Source: Actinomycetes bacterium (lineage in GTDB: Bacteria; Actinomycetota; Actinomycetes; Actinomycetales; Cellulomonadaceae). From it: a DNA stretch of 36,117 nt. Each line of letters starts with the position of its first letter. The stretch's first letter is position 1. Both the position numbers and the translations under genes were made by a program. Below the pieces are notes generated by a model that was not told where the DNA came from, ran no database searches, and was given only the letters and a program-made list of their open reading frames with translations. This document shows positions 22,622-31,248 of the stretch, piece after piece. Where the stretch lies: contig JAEXPS010000092.1 of NCBI GenBank assembly GCA_023438885.1, forward strand, positions 1 through 36,117, in the 5' to 3' direction.

Positions 22622-25213
22622 GTGCCCGGTCAGAACCTCACCCGTGTCGAGGCGCGCGAGCGCGCCGCCGTCGTCGCCACCAGGTCGTACGAGGTCGAGC
22701 TCGACCTGACGACCTCGGAGACCACCTTCGGCTCGCGCACCACGATCCGGTTCGCCGCGACGCCCGGCGCCTCCACGTTCGTCGACCTGATCGCACCGGC
22801 GGTGCGCACCGTGCGGCTCAACGGCAAGGACCTGGACCCTGCCGCGGTCGTCGCCGACTCCCGCATCGCGCTGGACGGCCTGGCGGCCGAGAACGAGCTG
22901 GTGGTCGAGGCGGACTGCGCCTACATGAACACCGGCGAGGGCCTGCACCGGTTCGTGGATCCGGTGGACGGCGAGGTGTACCTCTACTCGCAGTTCGAGG
23001 TGGCGGACTCCCGGCGCGTCTTCGCCGTGTTCGAGCAGCCCGACCTCAAGGCGGTGTTCACGTTCACCGTCACGGCACCGGCCCACTGGACCGTCGTGTC
23101 CAACTCCCCTGCCGAGGCGGAACCGGAGCCGGTCGAGGGTGCGGTCAACCACAACGGCCGCGACACCGGGGTGCGGCGCTGGCGGTTCGCCCCCACGCCG
23201 CCGATCTCGTCGTACATCACCGCGATCGTCGCCGGGCCGTACCACGGCGAGTTCCGCGAGCTGACCAGCAGCGACGGCCGCACCATCCCGCTCGGCGTCT
23301 ACTGCCGGGCCTCGCTGGCGCAGTACCTGGACACCGACGAGATCATCGACGTCACCCGGGCGGGGTTCACGTTCTACGAGGACGTGTTCGGCCGGCCGTA
23401 CCCGTTCGAGAAGTACGACCAGCTGTTCGTGCCGGAGTTCAACGCGGGGGCGATGGAGAACGCCGGCGCGGTGACCATCGTCGAGCAGTACGTGTTCCGC
23501 GGTGCGGTGCCCGAGGCGCGGGTCGAGCGGCGCGCGGTGACGATCCTGCACGAGCTGGCGCACATGTGGTTCGGCGACCTCGTGACGATGCGCTGGTGGG
23601 ACGATCTGTGGCTCAACGAGTCGTTCGCGGAGTTCCAGTCGACGCGGGCGGCCAACGAGGTCACCCGGTGGTCCAGCTCCTGGACCACGTTCTCCTCCGT
23701 GGAGAAGCGCTGGGCGTACCGCCAGGACCAGCTGCCCAGCACCCACCCGATCGTCGCGGACATCCGCGACCTCGAGGACGTCGAGGTGAACTTCGACGGC
23801 ATCACCTACGCCAAGGGCGCGTCCGTGCTGCGCCAGCTCGTCGCCTGGGTGGGGCAGGACGAGTTCGACGCGGGCGTACGCCGGTACTTCGGGACGTACG
23901 CGTGGGGCAACACCACCCTCGCCGACCTGCTGGCCGAGCTGGAGCGCACCAGCGGCCGCGATCTGTCCGCCTGGTCCGGGCTCTGGCTGGAGAAGGCGGG
24001 GGTGACGCTGCTCCGGCCGCGCATCGAGACCGACGAGGCCGGCGTCATCACGGCGTTCGACGTGCTCCAGGAGGTGCCGGACTCGCACCCGGTGCAGCGT
24101 CCCCACCGGCTGGCGATCGGCGGCTACGACCTGGATGCCAGCGGTCGGCTGGTGCGCACCTGGCGCGAGGAGCTCGACGTCGACGGGCCGAGCACCCCGG
24201 TCCCGGCCCTCGTGGGCCGCCCGCGGCCCGCGCTGGTCCTGGTGAACGACGACGACCTCGCCTACGCCCGGACGCGGCTGGACGACCAGTCGTGGAAGAC
24301 CGCGACCGCGCACCTGGCGGACTTCGCCGACTCCCTGCCGCGCGCGCTCGTCTGGAACGCCGCCTGGGACGCCACACGCGACGGTGAGACGCCCGGGCGC
24401 GACTACGTGGACCTGGTGCTCGGGAACCTCGCCCACGAGACCGACTCGTCCGTGGTGCTCAGCCTGCTGCGCCAGCTGACGACGACGCTCGACCTGTACG
24501 TCGCCCCGGAGCACCGGCAGCAGACCGGGGTCGCCGCGGCGGAGAAGCTGGCCGCCTTGCTGCTCGACGCGCCTGCGGGCTCCGACACGCAGCTGCAGCT
24601 GCTCAAGGCGTTCGCCGCACGCGCGACCAGCCCGGCCCAGCTCGACCTGGCGGCAGCCCTGCTCGACGGCAGCCGCACCCTGGCGGGCCGCGCGATCGAC
24701 ACGGACCTGCGCTGGGAGCTCCTGACGGCGCTCGTCGTCGGCGGGCGAGCCGGCGAAGCCGAGATCGCCGCTCAGCTGGCGGCCGACGCGACCGCGACCG
24801 GCGAGCTCGCCGCCGCGACGGCCCGCGCCGCAGTGCCGACGGCACAGGCCAAGGCGGCGGCGTGGTCGGCGCTGATCGACCGCGACGACCTGCCGAACGC
24901 CGCGCAGGCCGCGACGATCGCCGGCTTCGGCCGCGTGCACGACCTCGGGCTGCTCCTGCCCTTCGTCGAGCCGTACTTCGCCCGCCTCGAGGACGTGTGG
25001 GCCACCCGCACCAACGAGATCGCGCAGAACCTGGCCTTCGGCCTCTACCCGCTGGAGCTGGCCGGCGACGCCCGCGTGGACGTGCTCGCGCTGACCGAGG
25101 CCTGGCTCGCCGGGCACCCTGACGCGCCGGCCGGCCTGCGCCGCATCGTCGCCGAGCAGGGCGACGACGTGCGCCGCGCGCTGGCCGCCCAGGAGGCCGA
25201 CCGCCGCCGCTGA
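22622..25213 (+). CDS. pepN: Aminopeptidase N (M1 family)
   Basis: An 863-residue cytoplasmic zinc aminopeptidase. It has an N-terminal beta domain (1-190), then the substrate-anchoring GAMEN motif at 276-280 and the zinc motif HELAH (H310, E311, H314) followed by MWFGDLVTMRWWDDLWLNESFAE, whose NESFAE glutamate is the third zinc ligand. The C-terminal half is the helical ERAP1-like domain typical of actinobacterial PepN. Start GTG 22622 has GAGGAG six bases upstream, and the product starts MPGQNLTRVEARERA, as in known relatives; earlier ATG codons in frame are less likely. It removes N-terminal residues from peptides in protein turnover. Confidence 0.97.
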   Translation: MPGQNLTRVEARERAAVVATRSYEVELDLTTSETTFGSRTTIRFAATPGASTFVDLIAPAVRTVRLNGKDLDPAAVVADSRIALDGLAAENELVVEADCAYMNTGEGLHRFVDPVDGEVYLYSQFEVADSRRVFAVFEQPDLKAVFTFTVTAPAHWTVVSNSPAEAEPEPVEGAVNHNGRDTGVRRWRFAPTPPISSYITAIVAGPYHGEFRELTSSDGRTIPLGVYCRASLAQYLDTDEIIDVTRAGFTFYEDVFGRPYPFEKYDQLFVPEFNAGAMENAGAVTIVEQYVFRGAVPEARVERRAVTILHELAHMWFGDLVTMRWWDDLWLNESFAEFQSTRAANEVTRWSSSWTTFSSVEKRWAYRQDQLPSTHPIVADIRDLEDVEVNFDGITYAKGASVLRQLVAWVGQDEFDAGVRRYFGTYAWGNTTLADLLAELERTSGRDLSAWSGLWLEKAGVTLLRPRIETDEAGVITAFDVLQEVPDSHPVQRPHRLAIGGYDLDASGRLVRTWREELDVDGPSTPVPALVGRPRPALVLVNDDDLAYARTRLDDQSWKTATAHLADFADSLPRALVWNAAWDATRDGETPGRDYVDLVLGNLAHETDSSVVLSLLRQLTTTLDLYVAPEHRQQTGVAAAEKLAALLLDAPAGSDTQLQLLKAFAARATSPAQLDLAAALLDGSRTLAGRAIDTDLRWELLTALVVGGRAGEAEIAAQLAADATATGELAAATARAAVPTAQAKAAAWSALIDRDDLPNAAQAATIAGFGRVHDLGLLLPFVEPYFARLEDVWATRTNEIAQNLAFGLYPLELAGDARVDVLALTEAWLAGHPDAPAGLRRIVAEQGDDVRRALAAQEADRRR

Positions 25214-25216
25214 CCG

Positions 25217-25750
25217 CTAGAGCGAGGCGAGCCAGCGGCGCGCCTCGCGGGGGGATGCCAGCCGGACCACCGGTGCGCCGCTCGCAGCCAGGGCGGCGTA
25301 CCGGTCGCGGTAGGCGTCGTGCTCGGTCCACGCCCACAGCACGATGTTCTCGTCCGGGTCGCGCCGCAGCAGGTTGGCCAGCCGTTCGCGGTTGCCGTGC
25401 CACAGCGGGCGGCGGGTGACGCCGCGGACCACCGTGCGGCGCAGCACCCGTGGCATCACGACGCGGCGCGGGTAGTCGAGCCAGACGACGGCGTCCGCTC
25501 CGTCGAGGGCGCCGTCCAGACGCACGTTCCAGTTGCCGTCGGCCACCCAGCCGTCGCGTCCGGGGCCGGCGAGGAAGGCATCGAGCCGCTCGTGCGCGGC
25601 ATGCAGGTCGCGCATCTGCCAGCCGGTGTCCCAGAACACCTCGTCGAGCTCCAGGTGCGGCACGCCGAGCCGGGCCGCCAGCGCGGCCGCGTAGGTCGTC
25701 TTGCCCGAACCGCTGTTGCCGACCACCCGCACGCGACGCGGACGGCTCAC
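25217..25750 (-). CDS. Small P-loop kinase-like protein (topology modulation/FlaR type)
   Basis: A 177-residue nucleotide-binding protein. Its P-loop is VVGNSGSGKTTYA near the N-terminus, followed by LELDEVFWDTGW and DGWVADGNW, then WLDYPRRVVMPRVLRRT and a basic RRPLWHGNRERL stretch that would be the lid region. This arrangement is found in adenylate-kinase-like proteins annotated as topology modulation protein or AAA family ATPase; the true substrate is unknown. The GTG start overlaps the malQ stop (GTGA), so the two genes are translationally coupled. It converges on pepN, three bases apart. Confidence 0.85.
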   Translation of the reverse strand: MSRPRRVRVVGNSGSGKTTYAAALAARLGVPHLELDEVFWDTGWQMRDLHAAHERLDAFLAGPGRDGWVADGNWNVRLDGALDGADAVVWLDYPRRVVMPRVLRRTVVRGVTRRPLWHGNRERLANLLRRDPDENIVLWAWTEHDAYRDRYAALAASGAPVVRLASPREARRWLASL

Positions 25751-27873
25751 CGAGGCCCCATCACCGCGGCGAGCGAGGTCAGCCGGGCGTTGTCGAAGAG
25801 GTCCTCGACCAGCACCACGCTGCCCGAGGAGTCCGCGAGCGGCACCTTCCAGTTCGGGTACTCGCGGTCGGTGCCCGGCTGGTTCTGGGCACGGCGCTCG
25901 CCGACGGCGTCGGCCAGCGAGACGCCGACGAGCACCGCGGGCCCGGCGAGGACCCAGCGGTGCAGCGCCTCGACGATCTCGCGCTCCGAGGGCTGCTCGC
26001 CCAGCAGGCCTCGCTCGCGCAGGGCCGCCAGCATCAGCTCCCGCTCGCGGTCGGCCTCGGCCCGCACCTCCTCGACAGGCCTGGTCAGCAGGCCGAGCCG
26101 GGCGCGCAGCGCCACGTGCTCGTTCGCGAGGTAACCGGCGGTGGGAGGCAGGTCGTGCGTCGTCACGGTGGCCAGCGCGAGGTTGCGGTAGTGCTCGGGA
26201 GGCGTCGGCCCGCCGCCGAGCTGCTGCTCGAACCAGAGCACCGAGGTGCCGAGGATGCCCCGATCGGTCAGGTAGTCGTGCACCCAGGGCTCCACGGTGC
26301 CGAGGTCCTCGCCGATGACGATCGCCCCGGCTCGGTGCGCTTCGAGGGCGAGGATCCCGACGAGCGCCTCGTGGTCGTAGCGCACGTACGCGCCCTCGGT
26401 CGCAGGGTGCCCGCGCGGCACCCACCAGAGCCGGAACAGGCCCAGCACGTGGTCGATCCGCAGCGCGCCCGCGTGCCGCAGGAGCGTGCGGATCATGTCG
26501 CGGTACGGCCGGTAGGCGGCCCGCGCCAGCGCGTCGGGCCCCCACGGCGGCTGTGTCCAGTTCTGCCCCTGCTGGTTGTACATGTCCGGGGGTGCCCCCA
26601 CCGTCGCGCCGGACGACAGCACGTCGCCCAGCGCCCACACGTCGGCGCCCGCCTCGTGCACCCCGACGGCGAGGTCGTGCATGATGCCGATCCGCATCCC
26701 GGCGTCCGTCGCCGCGCGCTGGGCTGCCGCCAGCTGCTCGTCGGCCACCCACTGGAGCCACTGGTGGAACCGGACGCGCCCGGCGAGCTCCTCGCGAGCC
26801 TGGGCGACAACCTCCGAGGAGGGGTCAAGGGCCTCGGGCGGCCAGTCCCGCCCGCCGTAGCGCTCGGCGAGCGCGCACCAGAGCGCGAACAGCTCCAGCC
26901 CCTCGCCCTGGCCGGCGACGAAGTCGTCGAACGCCTGCTCGCGCGCCGTCGAACGAGGCTGGGCGAAGACGACCTCGAGCGCTGCCCGCTTCGCCGTCCA
27001 CGCCACGTCCCGGTCGATCGGCCCGGGGTCGTCGTTCAGCGCCTGCGCGGGCTCGGCCGACCACTCGACGAGCGCGCGGTCGGCGGCCGAGAGGTAGCCG
27101 GACTCGCGGATGTCCTCGACGCGGATGTACAGCGGGTTGACGAACCGCCGGGTGGTCGGCAGGTAGGGGCTCGGTGTCATCGGCGTGACGGGCTCGGCGG
27201 CGGCCAACGGGTTGACCAGCACGAAGTCCGCCCCGGACCGGCTGCCGGCCAGTGCCGCGATCTCCGCCAGGTCGGCCAGGTCGCCGACGCCCCACGAGGC
27301 CCGCGAGCGCACCGAGTACAGCTGGGCCATGTAGCCCCACGCGCGGCCGAGCCCCTCGGGAAGGTTCAGCCGGTCCGGGGTGACCACCACCGGGGCGTGC
27401 GCCGCTGTGTCCGGAAGCTGGACGTGCAGCTGGTGCCACCCGAGCGGCAGGTCGTCGGGCAGCGTGAACGTCGCCCGGCCCACCTCCCGGCCGTCGACCA
27501 TGCGCGGCGGCACGTACACGTCGGCCTGCACCAGGTCGCGCCGGCCGCCGCCGGCCTCCTCGTCGAGCTCGAGCCAGGCCGTCACCGGGTCGCCGTGGGC
27601 CAGGTGCACCGGCACGTGCGCCCGGCGCCCGGCCCGTACCACGACGATCGGCGGCAGCACCCGGCGCCAGGGCATGGTCTCGACGTGGCCGATCGCCAGC
27701 TCGATCCGTTCGGGGGACGACGCGTCGACGCCGAGCGCCGCCAGCACCGCGACCAGCGTCGCGCTGCTCGCGTGGTGGCGCCGGCCGTCGTGGCCGATGT
27801 AGTCCGGGACCACCCCGTGGGCCGCGGCGAGCCGCAGCAGCGGTTCGGAGGGGCGCGTGGCCTCGTCTGACAT
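25747..27873 (-). CDS. malQ: 4-alpha-glucanotransferase (GH77, amylomaltase)
   Basis: A 708-residue enzyme that transfers alpha-1,4-glucan chains in maltodextrin and glycogen metabolism. The N-terminal ~160 residues form the extra beta-rich domain common in actinobacterial MalQ. The GH77 barrel then has the nucleophile Asp474 in LRIDHVLGLFR, acid/base Glu522 in IGEDLGTVEP and TTHDLPPTAGY with the third catalytic Asp; PPDMYNQQGQNW is the 250s-type loop. Start ATG 27873 is preceded by GGAAGG; the longer upstream frame would cross the divergent promoter and the peptidase gene. The downstream P-loop gene overlaps its stop by four bases. Confidence 0.96.
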   Translation of the reverse strand: MSDEATRPSEPLLRLAAAHGVVPDYIGHDGRRHHASSATLVAVLAALGVDASSPERIELAIGHVETMPWRRVLPPIVVVRAGRRAHVPVHLAHGDPVTAWLELDEEAGGGRRDLVQADVYVPPRMVDGREVGRATFTLPDDLPLGWHQLHVQLPDTAAHAPVVVTPDRLNLPEGLGRAWGYMAQLYSVRSRASWGVGDLADLAEIAALAGSRSGADFVLVNPLAAAEPVTPMTPSPYLPTTRRFVNPLYIRVEDIRESGYLSAADRALVEWSAEPAQALNDDPGPIDRDVAWTAKRAALEVVFAQPRSTAREQAFDDFVAGQGEGLELFALWCALAERYGGRDWPPEALDPSSEVVAQAREELAGRVRFHQWLQWVADEQLAAAQRAATDAGMRIGIMHDLAVGVHEAGADVWALGDVLSSGATVGAPPDMYNQQGQNWTQPPWGPDALARAAYRPYRDMIRTLLRHAGALRIDHVLGLFRLWWVPRGHPATEGAYVRYDHEALVGILALEAHRAGAIVIGEDLGTVEPWVHDYLTDRGILGTSVLWFEQQLGGGPTPPEHYRNLALATVTTHDLPPTAGYLANEHVALRARLGLLTRPVEEVRAEADRERELMLAALRERGLLGEQPSEREIVEALHRWVLAGPAVLVGVSLADAVGERRAQNQPGTDREYPNWKVPLADSSGSVVLVEDLFDNARLTSLAAVMGPR

Positions 27874-27927
27874 GCCGACATCCTTCCATCGCGCGCTCGA
27901 CCCGTCCTGGCACGCCACAGCCGGCCG

Positions 27928-27933
27928 TAGCCT
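27928..27933 (+). promoter_or_regulatory. Leaderless-type -10 box for the prolyl oligopeptidase gene
   Basis: TAGCCT fits TANNNT and lies eight bases before ATG 27942. No ribosome binding site is seen, so a leaderless or near-leaderless mRNA is likely. Confidence 0.5.
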
Positions 27934-27941
27934 TGCGGTCC

Positions 27942-30071
27942 ATGACCCTGCGCTACCCCGACGCCCGCCGCGACGACCTGGTCGAGGAGCTGCACGGCCT
28001 CCGGATCGCCGATCCGTATCGCTGGCTGGAGGACCCGTCGTCCGACGAGACACGCGCCTGGTCACAGGCCCAGGACGCGCTGTACGCGACCTATCGCGCG
28101 GAGCTGGCCGCCCGGGCGGCGGGCACTCCATTCGCCGACGAGGCACTCGGTGCCAGGCTGCACGCGCTGCTCGCCTCCGGTGCGGTCAGCGCCCCGGCGT
28201 GGCGAGGGGACCGCCACTTCGTCGCGCGCCGCGAACCGGGGGCGGAGCACGCCGTGGTGCTCGTGGTGGAGCCGGACGGCTCCGAGCGCGTCCTGGTGGA
28301 CCCCATGGCCCTGGACCCGCAGGGCACCACGACGCTCGACGCCTGGCAGCCCTCGAAGGAGGGCCGCCTCCTCGCCTACCAGGTGTCGACCGGCGGCACG
28401 GAGGAGAGTGTGCTGCGCGTCGTGGACGTCGACTCCGGCGAGGTGGTGGACGGGCCGATCGACCGGGCCCGCTACTCCCCCGTCGCCTGGCTGCCGGGTG
28501 GCGGGGCGTTCTTCTACGTGCGCCGGCTGGCGCCGGAGCTGGTGCCGGCCGACGAGGCGGTCTTCCATCGCCGCGTCTGGCTGCACCGGCTGGGCACCGA
28601 CCCGGCGACCGACGTCGAGGTGTTCGGCGAGGGACACGACCTGCGTACGTACTTCGGCGCCTCGGTGTCCCGCGACAGCCGGTGGCTGATCGTCTCCGCC
28701 TCCATCGGCACCGCACCGCGCACCGACGTGTGGATCGCTCCCCTCGACGACCCGTCGGCACCGGTGTTCGCGCCGGTGGCCGTGGGCCTCGACGCCGAGG
28801 TGGGCGCCTGGGTGGGCCGGGACGGGCGGCTGTACGTCCACACGGACCTCGACGCGCCGCGCGGCCGGCTCTGCGTCACGTCCCCCGACGACCCCGGTCC
28901 CGCGACCTGGCGCACGCTGCTCGCCGAAGACCCGGAGGCGGTGCTGGAGGACGTCGCGTTCCTCGACGCAGGCGCCGCCTCGACCGAGCCGACGCTGTTG
29001 CTGGCCTCCTGGAGGCGCCACGCGGTCAGCGAGATCGCACGGCACGACCCCGCCACCGGCGAGCGCCTCGGCGATGTCGAGCTGCCCGGGGTGGGCTCCG
29101 TCTCCGGCCTGGTGACCCGACCGGACGGCGGGCAGGACGTCTGGTTCTCCTACACCGACCACGTGACGGTGCCGACGGTGTACCGGTTCTCGGGCGTCCG
29201 TGGTGAGACCGGCGTCTGGGCGCTGCCGCCGGGCGCGGTTCCGGACGTCCCGGACGTGCGCGTACGTCAGCTGGTCGCCACCAGCGCGGACGGCACGCCC
29301 GTGCGCGCCGTCGTCATCGCCCCCGCGGGCGCACTCGACGACGCCGGCCGCCCGCTGGCCCCGGCGCCCACGGTCCTGTACGGCTACGGCGGGTTCCAGA
29401 TCAGCCTGGACCCGGAGTTCTCCGCCGGGACGCTGGCGTGGGTCGAGGCGGGCGGCATCTGGGTGGTGGCCAACCTGCGCGGCGGCGGCGAGGAGGGCGA
29501 GGCCTGGCACCGCGCCGGGATGCGCCGGCGGAAGCAGCGGGTGTTCGACGACTTCGTCGCGGTCGCCGAGCTGCTGCTGGCCGAAGGCTGGACCACCACG
29601 TCCCAGCTCGCGTGCTGGGGCGGGTCCAACGGCGGGCTGCTCGTCGGCGCGGCCGCGACCCAGCGGCCGGACCTGTTCGCCGCCGTGCTGTGCTCCAAGC
29701 CCCTGCTGGACATGGTGCGCTACCAGCTGGCCGGCCTGGGCCGCACCTGGAGCGAGGAGTACGGCGACGCCGCGGTCCCGCAGGAGCTGGCCTGGCTGTT
29801 CGCGTACTCGCCGTACCACGCCGTGCGCGCGGGCACGGACTACCCGGCGACGCTGTTCACCGTGTTCGAGGGCGACACCCGGGTCGACACCCTGCACGCC
29901 CGCAAGATGGCGGCGGCGATGCAGGCGGCGACCTCGGGCGCCCCCGACGAGCGGCCGGTGCTGATCCGCCGCGAGCTCGGCGTGGGCCACGGTGGCCGCT
30001 CGCTCTCGCGCACGGTGAGCCTGACGGCCGAGCAGCTGGCGTTCGTCGCCGACCGCACGGGCCTGATCTGA
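27942..30071 (+). CDS. Prolyl oligopeptidase family serine peptidase (S9)
   Basis: A 709-residue cytoplasmic peptidase. The start YPDARRDDLVEELHG..IADPYRWLEDPSSDET is typical of prolyl endopeptidases, followed by a beta-propeller (about residues 75-410) and an alpha/beta hydrolase domain. The catalytic triad is Ser562 (GGSNGG), Asp645 (EGDTRVD) and His683 (GVGHGGR). It would cut short proline-containing peptides, the propeller excluding folded proteins. Start ATG 27942 fits the family; a TTG three codons upstream is possible but lies within the -10 region. Divergent from malQ across 68 bases. Confidence 0.95.
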   Translation: MTLRYPDARRDDLVEELHGLRIADPYRWLEDPSSDETRAWSQAQDALYATYRAELAARAAGTPFADEALGARLHALLASGAVSAPAWRGDRHFVARREPGAEHAVVLVVEPDGSERVLVDPMALDPQGTTTLDAWQPSKEGRLLAYQVSTGGTEESVLRVVDVDSGEVVDGPIDRARYSPVAWLPGGGAFFYVRRLAPELVPADEAVFHRRVWLHRLGTDPATDVEVFGEGHDLRTYFGASVSRDSRWLIVSASIGTAPRTDVWIAPLDDPSAPVFAPVAVGLDAEVGAWVGRDGRLYVHTDLDAPRGRLCVTSPDDPGPATWRTLLAEDPEAVLEDVAFLDAGAASTEPTLLLASWRRHAVSEIARHDPATGERLGDVELPGVGSVSGLVTRPDGGQDVWFSYTDHVTVPTVYRFSGVRGETGVWALPPGAVPDVPDVRVRQLVATSADGTPVRAVVIAPAGALDDAGRPLAPAPTVLYGYGGFQISLDPEFSAGTLAWVEAGGIWVVANLRGGGEEGEAWHRAGMRRRKQRVFDDFVAVAELLLAEGWTTTSQLACWGGSNGGLLVGAAATQRPDLFAAVLCSKPLLDMVRYQLAGLGRTWSEEYGDAAVPQELAWLFAYSPYHAVRAGTDYPATLFTVFEGDTRVDTLHARKMAAAMQAATSGAPDERPVLIRRELGVGHGGRSLSRTVSLTAEQLAFVADRTGLI

Positions 30072-30077
30072 CCCTCG

Positions 30078-30542
30078 TCAGCCCGTCGGATCGGTCCACT
30101 CCAGGAGCGGCTGGCCCGCGGCCACCGTCTCGCCCGGGTCGAGCAGCAAGGTGAGGTCGTCGGGCGCCGCCTGGAGAGCGACCACCGGGCACGCCGTCGC
30201 GAGACCCGCGGCCGCGACGTCCACGGGCGACCACGTCACCACCCGCTCGCCCGCGCGCACCTCCTGGCCGGCGAGCACGTGGACCTCGAAGCCCGCCCCC
30301 GCCAGGCGCACGGTGTCGATGCCGAGGTGCACCAGCACCGTGCGCTCGTCGGCTCCCTGGACGGCGAACGCGTGCGGGTGCAGGGCGGTGACCACCCCGT
30401 CGATCGGGGCCACGACGTGCTGGACCGCGGTGCGTGACGGCTCCACCGCGCACCCGGGCCCGACGACTCGCTCGGCGAACACACGGTCCGGGACGGAGTC
30501 CAGCGCGCGGACCGTCCCTGGGACGGGGCTCGTCACCCGCAC
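30078..30542 (-). CDS. PTS glucose-family EIIA component (EIIA-Glc type)
   Basis: A 154-residue soluble phosphocarrier. It opens with the SPVPGTVRALDSVPD motif, continues with FAERVVGPGCAVEP and APIDGVVTALHPHAFAV (H57 corresponds to the first active-site His of EIIA-Glc), and carries the phosphorylated His72 in VLVHLGIDTV. It receives phosphate from HPr and passes it to EIIB. It is encoded apart from any EIIC in this window. The GTG start has GGGGGAG just upstream. The EIIB gene precedes it by nine bases in the same direction. Confidence 0.95.
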   Translation of the reverse strand: MRVTSPVPGTVRALDSVPDRVFAERVVGPGCAVEPSRTAVQHVVAPIDGVVTALHPHAFAVQGADERTVLVHLGIDTVRLAGAGFEVHVLAGQEVRAGERVVTWSPVDVAAAGLATACPVVALQAAPDDLTLLLDPGETVAAGQPLLEWTDPTG

Positions 30543-30551
30543 GGCTCCCCC

Positions 30552-30785
30552 TCAGCGCATCGAGTCGATCTCGGCCGCGAGGCCGTCGGCCTCGGGCCCG
30601 ACGATCACCTGGACCACCCGCCCGGAGCGGACCACCCCGAAGGCGCCGGAGGCCCGCAGCCCGCCGTCGTCCACCAGGTCGGTGTCGGAGACCTCGACCC
30701 GCAGCCGGGTGATGCACGGCTCGACGTCGACCACGTTGCCTGCGCCGCCGAGCGCGGCGAGGATCAGCTCGGCCTTCGAGGTCAT
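30552..30785 (-). CDS. PTS glucose-family EIIB component
   Basis: A 77-residue EIIB domain of the glucose/N-acetylglucosamine type. The phosphorylated residue is Cys24 in VEPCITRLRVEV, followed by LRASGAFGVV and a final QVIVGPEADGLAAEI helix. It transfers phosphate from EIIA to the sugar bound in a separate EIIC membrane protein, which is not in the window. ATG 30785 has GGAGG five bases upstream; an ATG four codons earlier overlaps that ribosome binding site and is less likely. A TAGGCT -10 candidate lies 34 bases upstream. Confidence 0.93.
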   Translation of the reverse strand: MTSKAELILAALGGAGNVVDVEPCITRLRVEVSDTDLVDDGGLRASGAFGVVRSGRVVQVIVGPEADGLAAEIDSMR

Positions 30786-30818
30786 CGGGCCCTCCATGCT
30801 GGTCAGAGGCGTCCGCCC

Positions 30819-30824
30819 AGCCTA
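30819..30824 (-). promoter_or_regulatory. Candidate -10 box of the PTS EIIB-EIIA genes
   Basis: TAGGCT on the minus strand fits TANNNT and is positioned to give a short leader before the EIIB ribosome binding site. The -35 is not clear. Confidence 0.35.
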
Positions 30825-30864
30825 GGGCGAGGCGCGCCGGTCGGCACGTGTGAGGATGTGCGAC

Positions 30865-31248
30865 GTGCGTTCCGACTCGTTCTACGTCGCCGTCGGGGGC
30901 CACGAGACGTTCGTGCGCCTCGTCGACGAGTTCTACCGTGGCGTGGCCGACGACCCGGTGCTGCGCCCCCTCTACCCCGAGGAGGACCTCGGGCCGGCGG
31001 CCGAGCGGCTGACCCTCTTCCTCGAGCAGTACTGGGGCGGGCCGACGACGTACTCGGACACCCGCGGTCACCCGCGCCTGCGGATGCGGCACGCCCCGTA
31101 CAAGGTGAACCCCGAGGCCCGCGACCGATGGCTGGCGCACATGCGCGCGGCCGTCGAGACTCTCGACCTGGCGCCGCTGCACAAGGCGGAGCTGTGGGAC
31201 TACCTGGAGCGCGCCGCGCACTCCATGGTCAACACGTTCGAGGAGTGA
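30865..31248 (+). CDS. glbO: Group II truncated haemoglobin
   Basis: A 127-residue haem protein of the TrHbO class. It has SFYVAVGGHETFVRLVDEFYRGVADDPVL, PLYPEEDLGPAAERL, then FLEQYWGGPTTYSD (with the conserved CD1 Tyr/Trp region), and RMRHAPYKV with the proximal His F8. A conserved Trp follows near RDRWLAH (G8). TrHbO binds oxygen and is associated with the terminal oxidase or redox stress in mycobacteria. Start: GTG 30865 has GAGG nine bases upstream; ATG 30856 and GTG 30850 in the same frame are alternatives. Its stop overlaps the thioesterase start (GTGA). Confidence 0.94.
   Translation: MRSDSFYVAVGGHETFVRLVDEFYRGVADDPVLRPLYPEEDLGPAAERLTLFLEQYWGGPTTYSDTRGHPRLRMRHAPYKVNPEARDRWLAHMRAAVETLDLAPLHKAELWDYLERAAHSMVNTFEE

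Noticed and set aside
22526..25117. An 863-codon open frame on the minus strand opposite pepN
   Set aside because: Its translation is rich in Arg, Gly, Val and His with no recognisable domain. It is a shadow of the GC-biased pepN coding strand, where GAMEN and HELAH motifs are clear.
27874..28146. Longer N-terminus for MalQ
   Set aside because: It would cross the divergent promoter region and the start of the peptidase gene, and its extra residues are Arg/Pro/Gly-rich noise. ATG 27873 has a ribosome binding site.
28062..29990. A 642-codon minus-strand frame opposite the prolyl oligopeptidase gene
   Set aside because: Same antisense shadow pattern; the plus strand has a complete catalytic triad.
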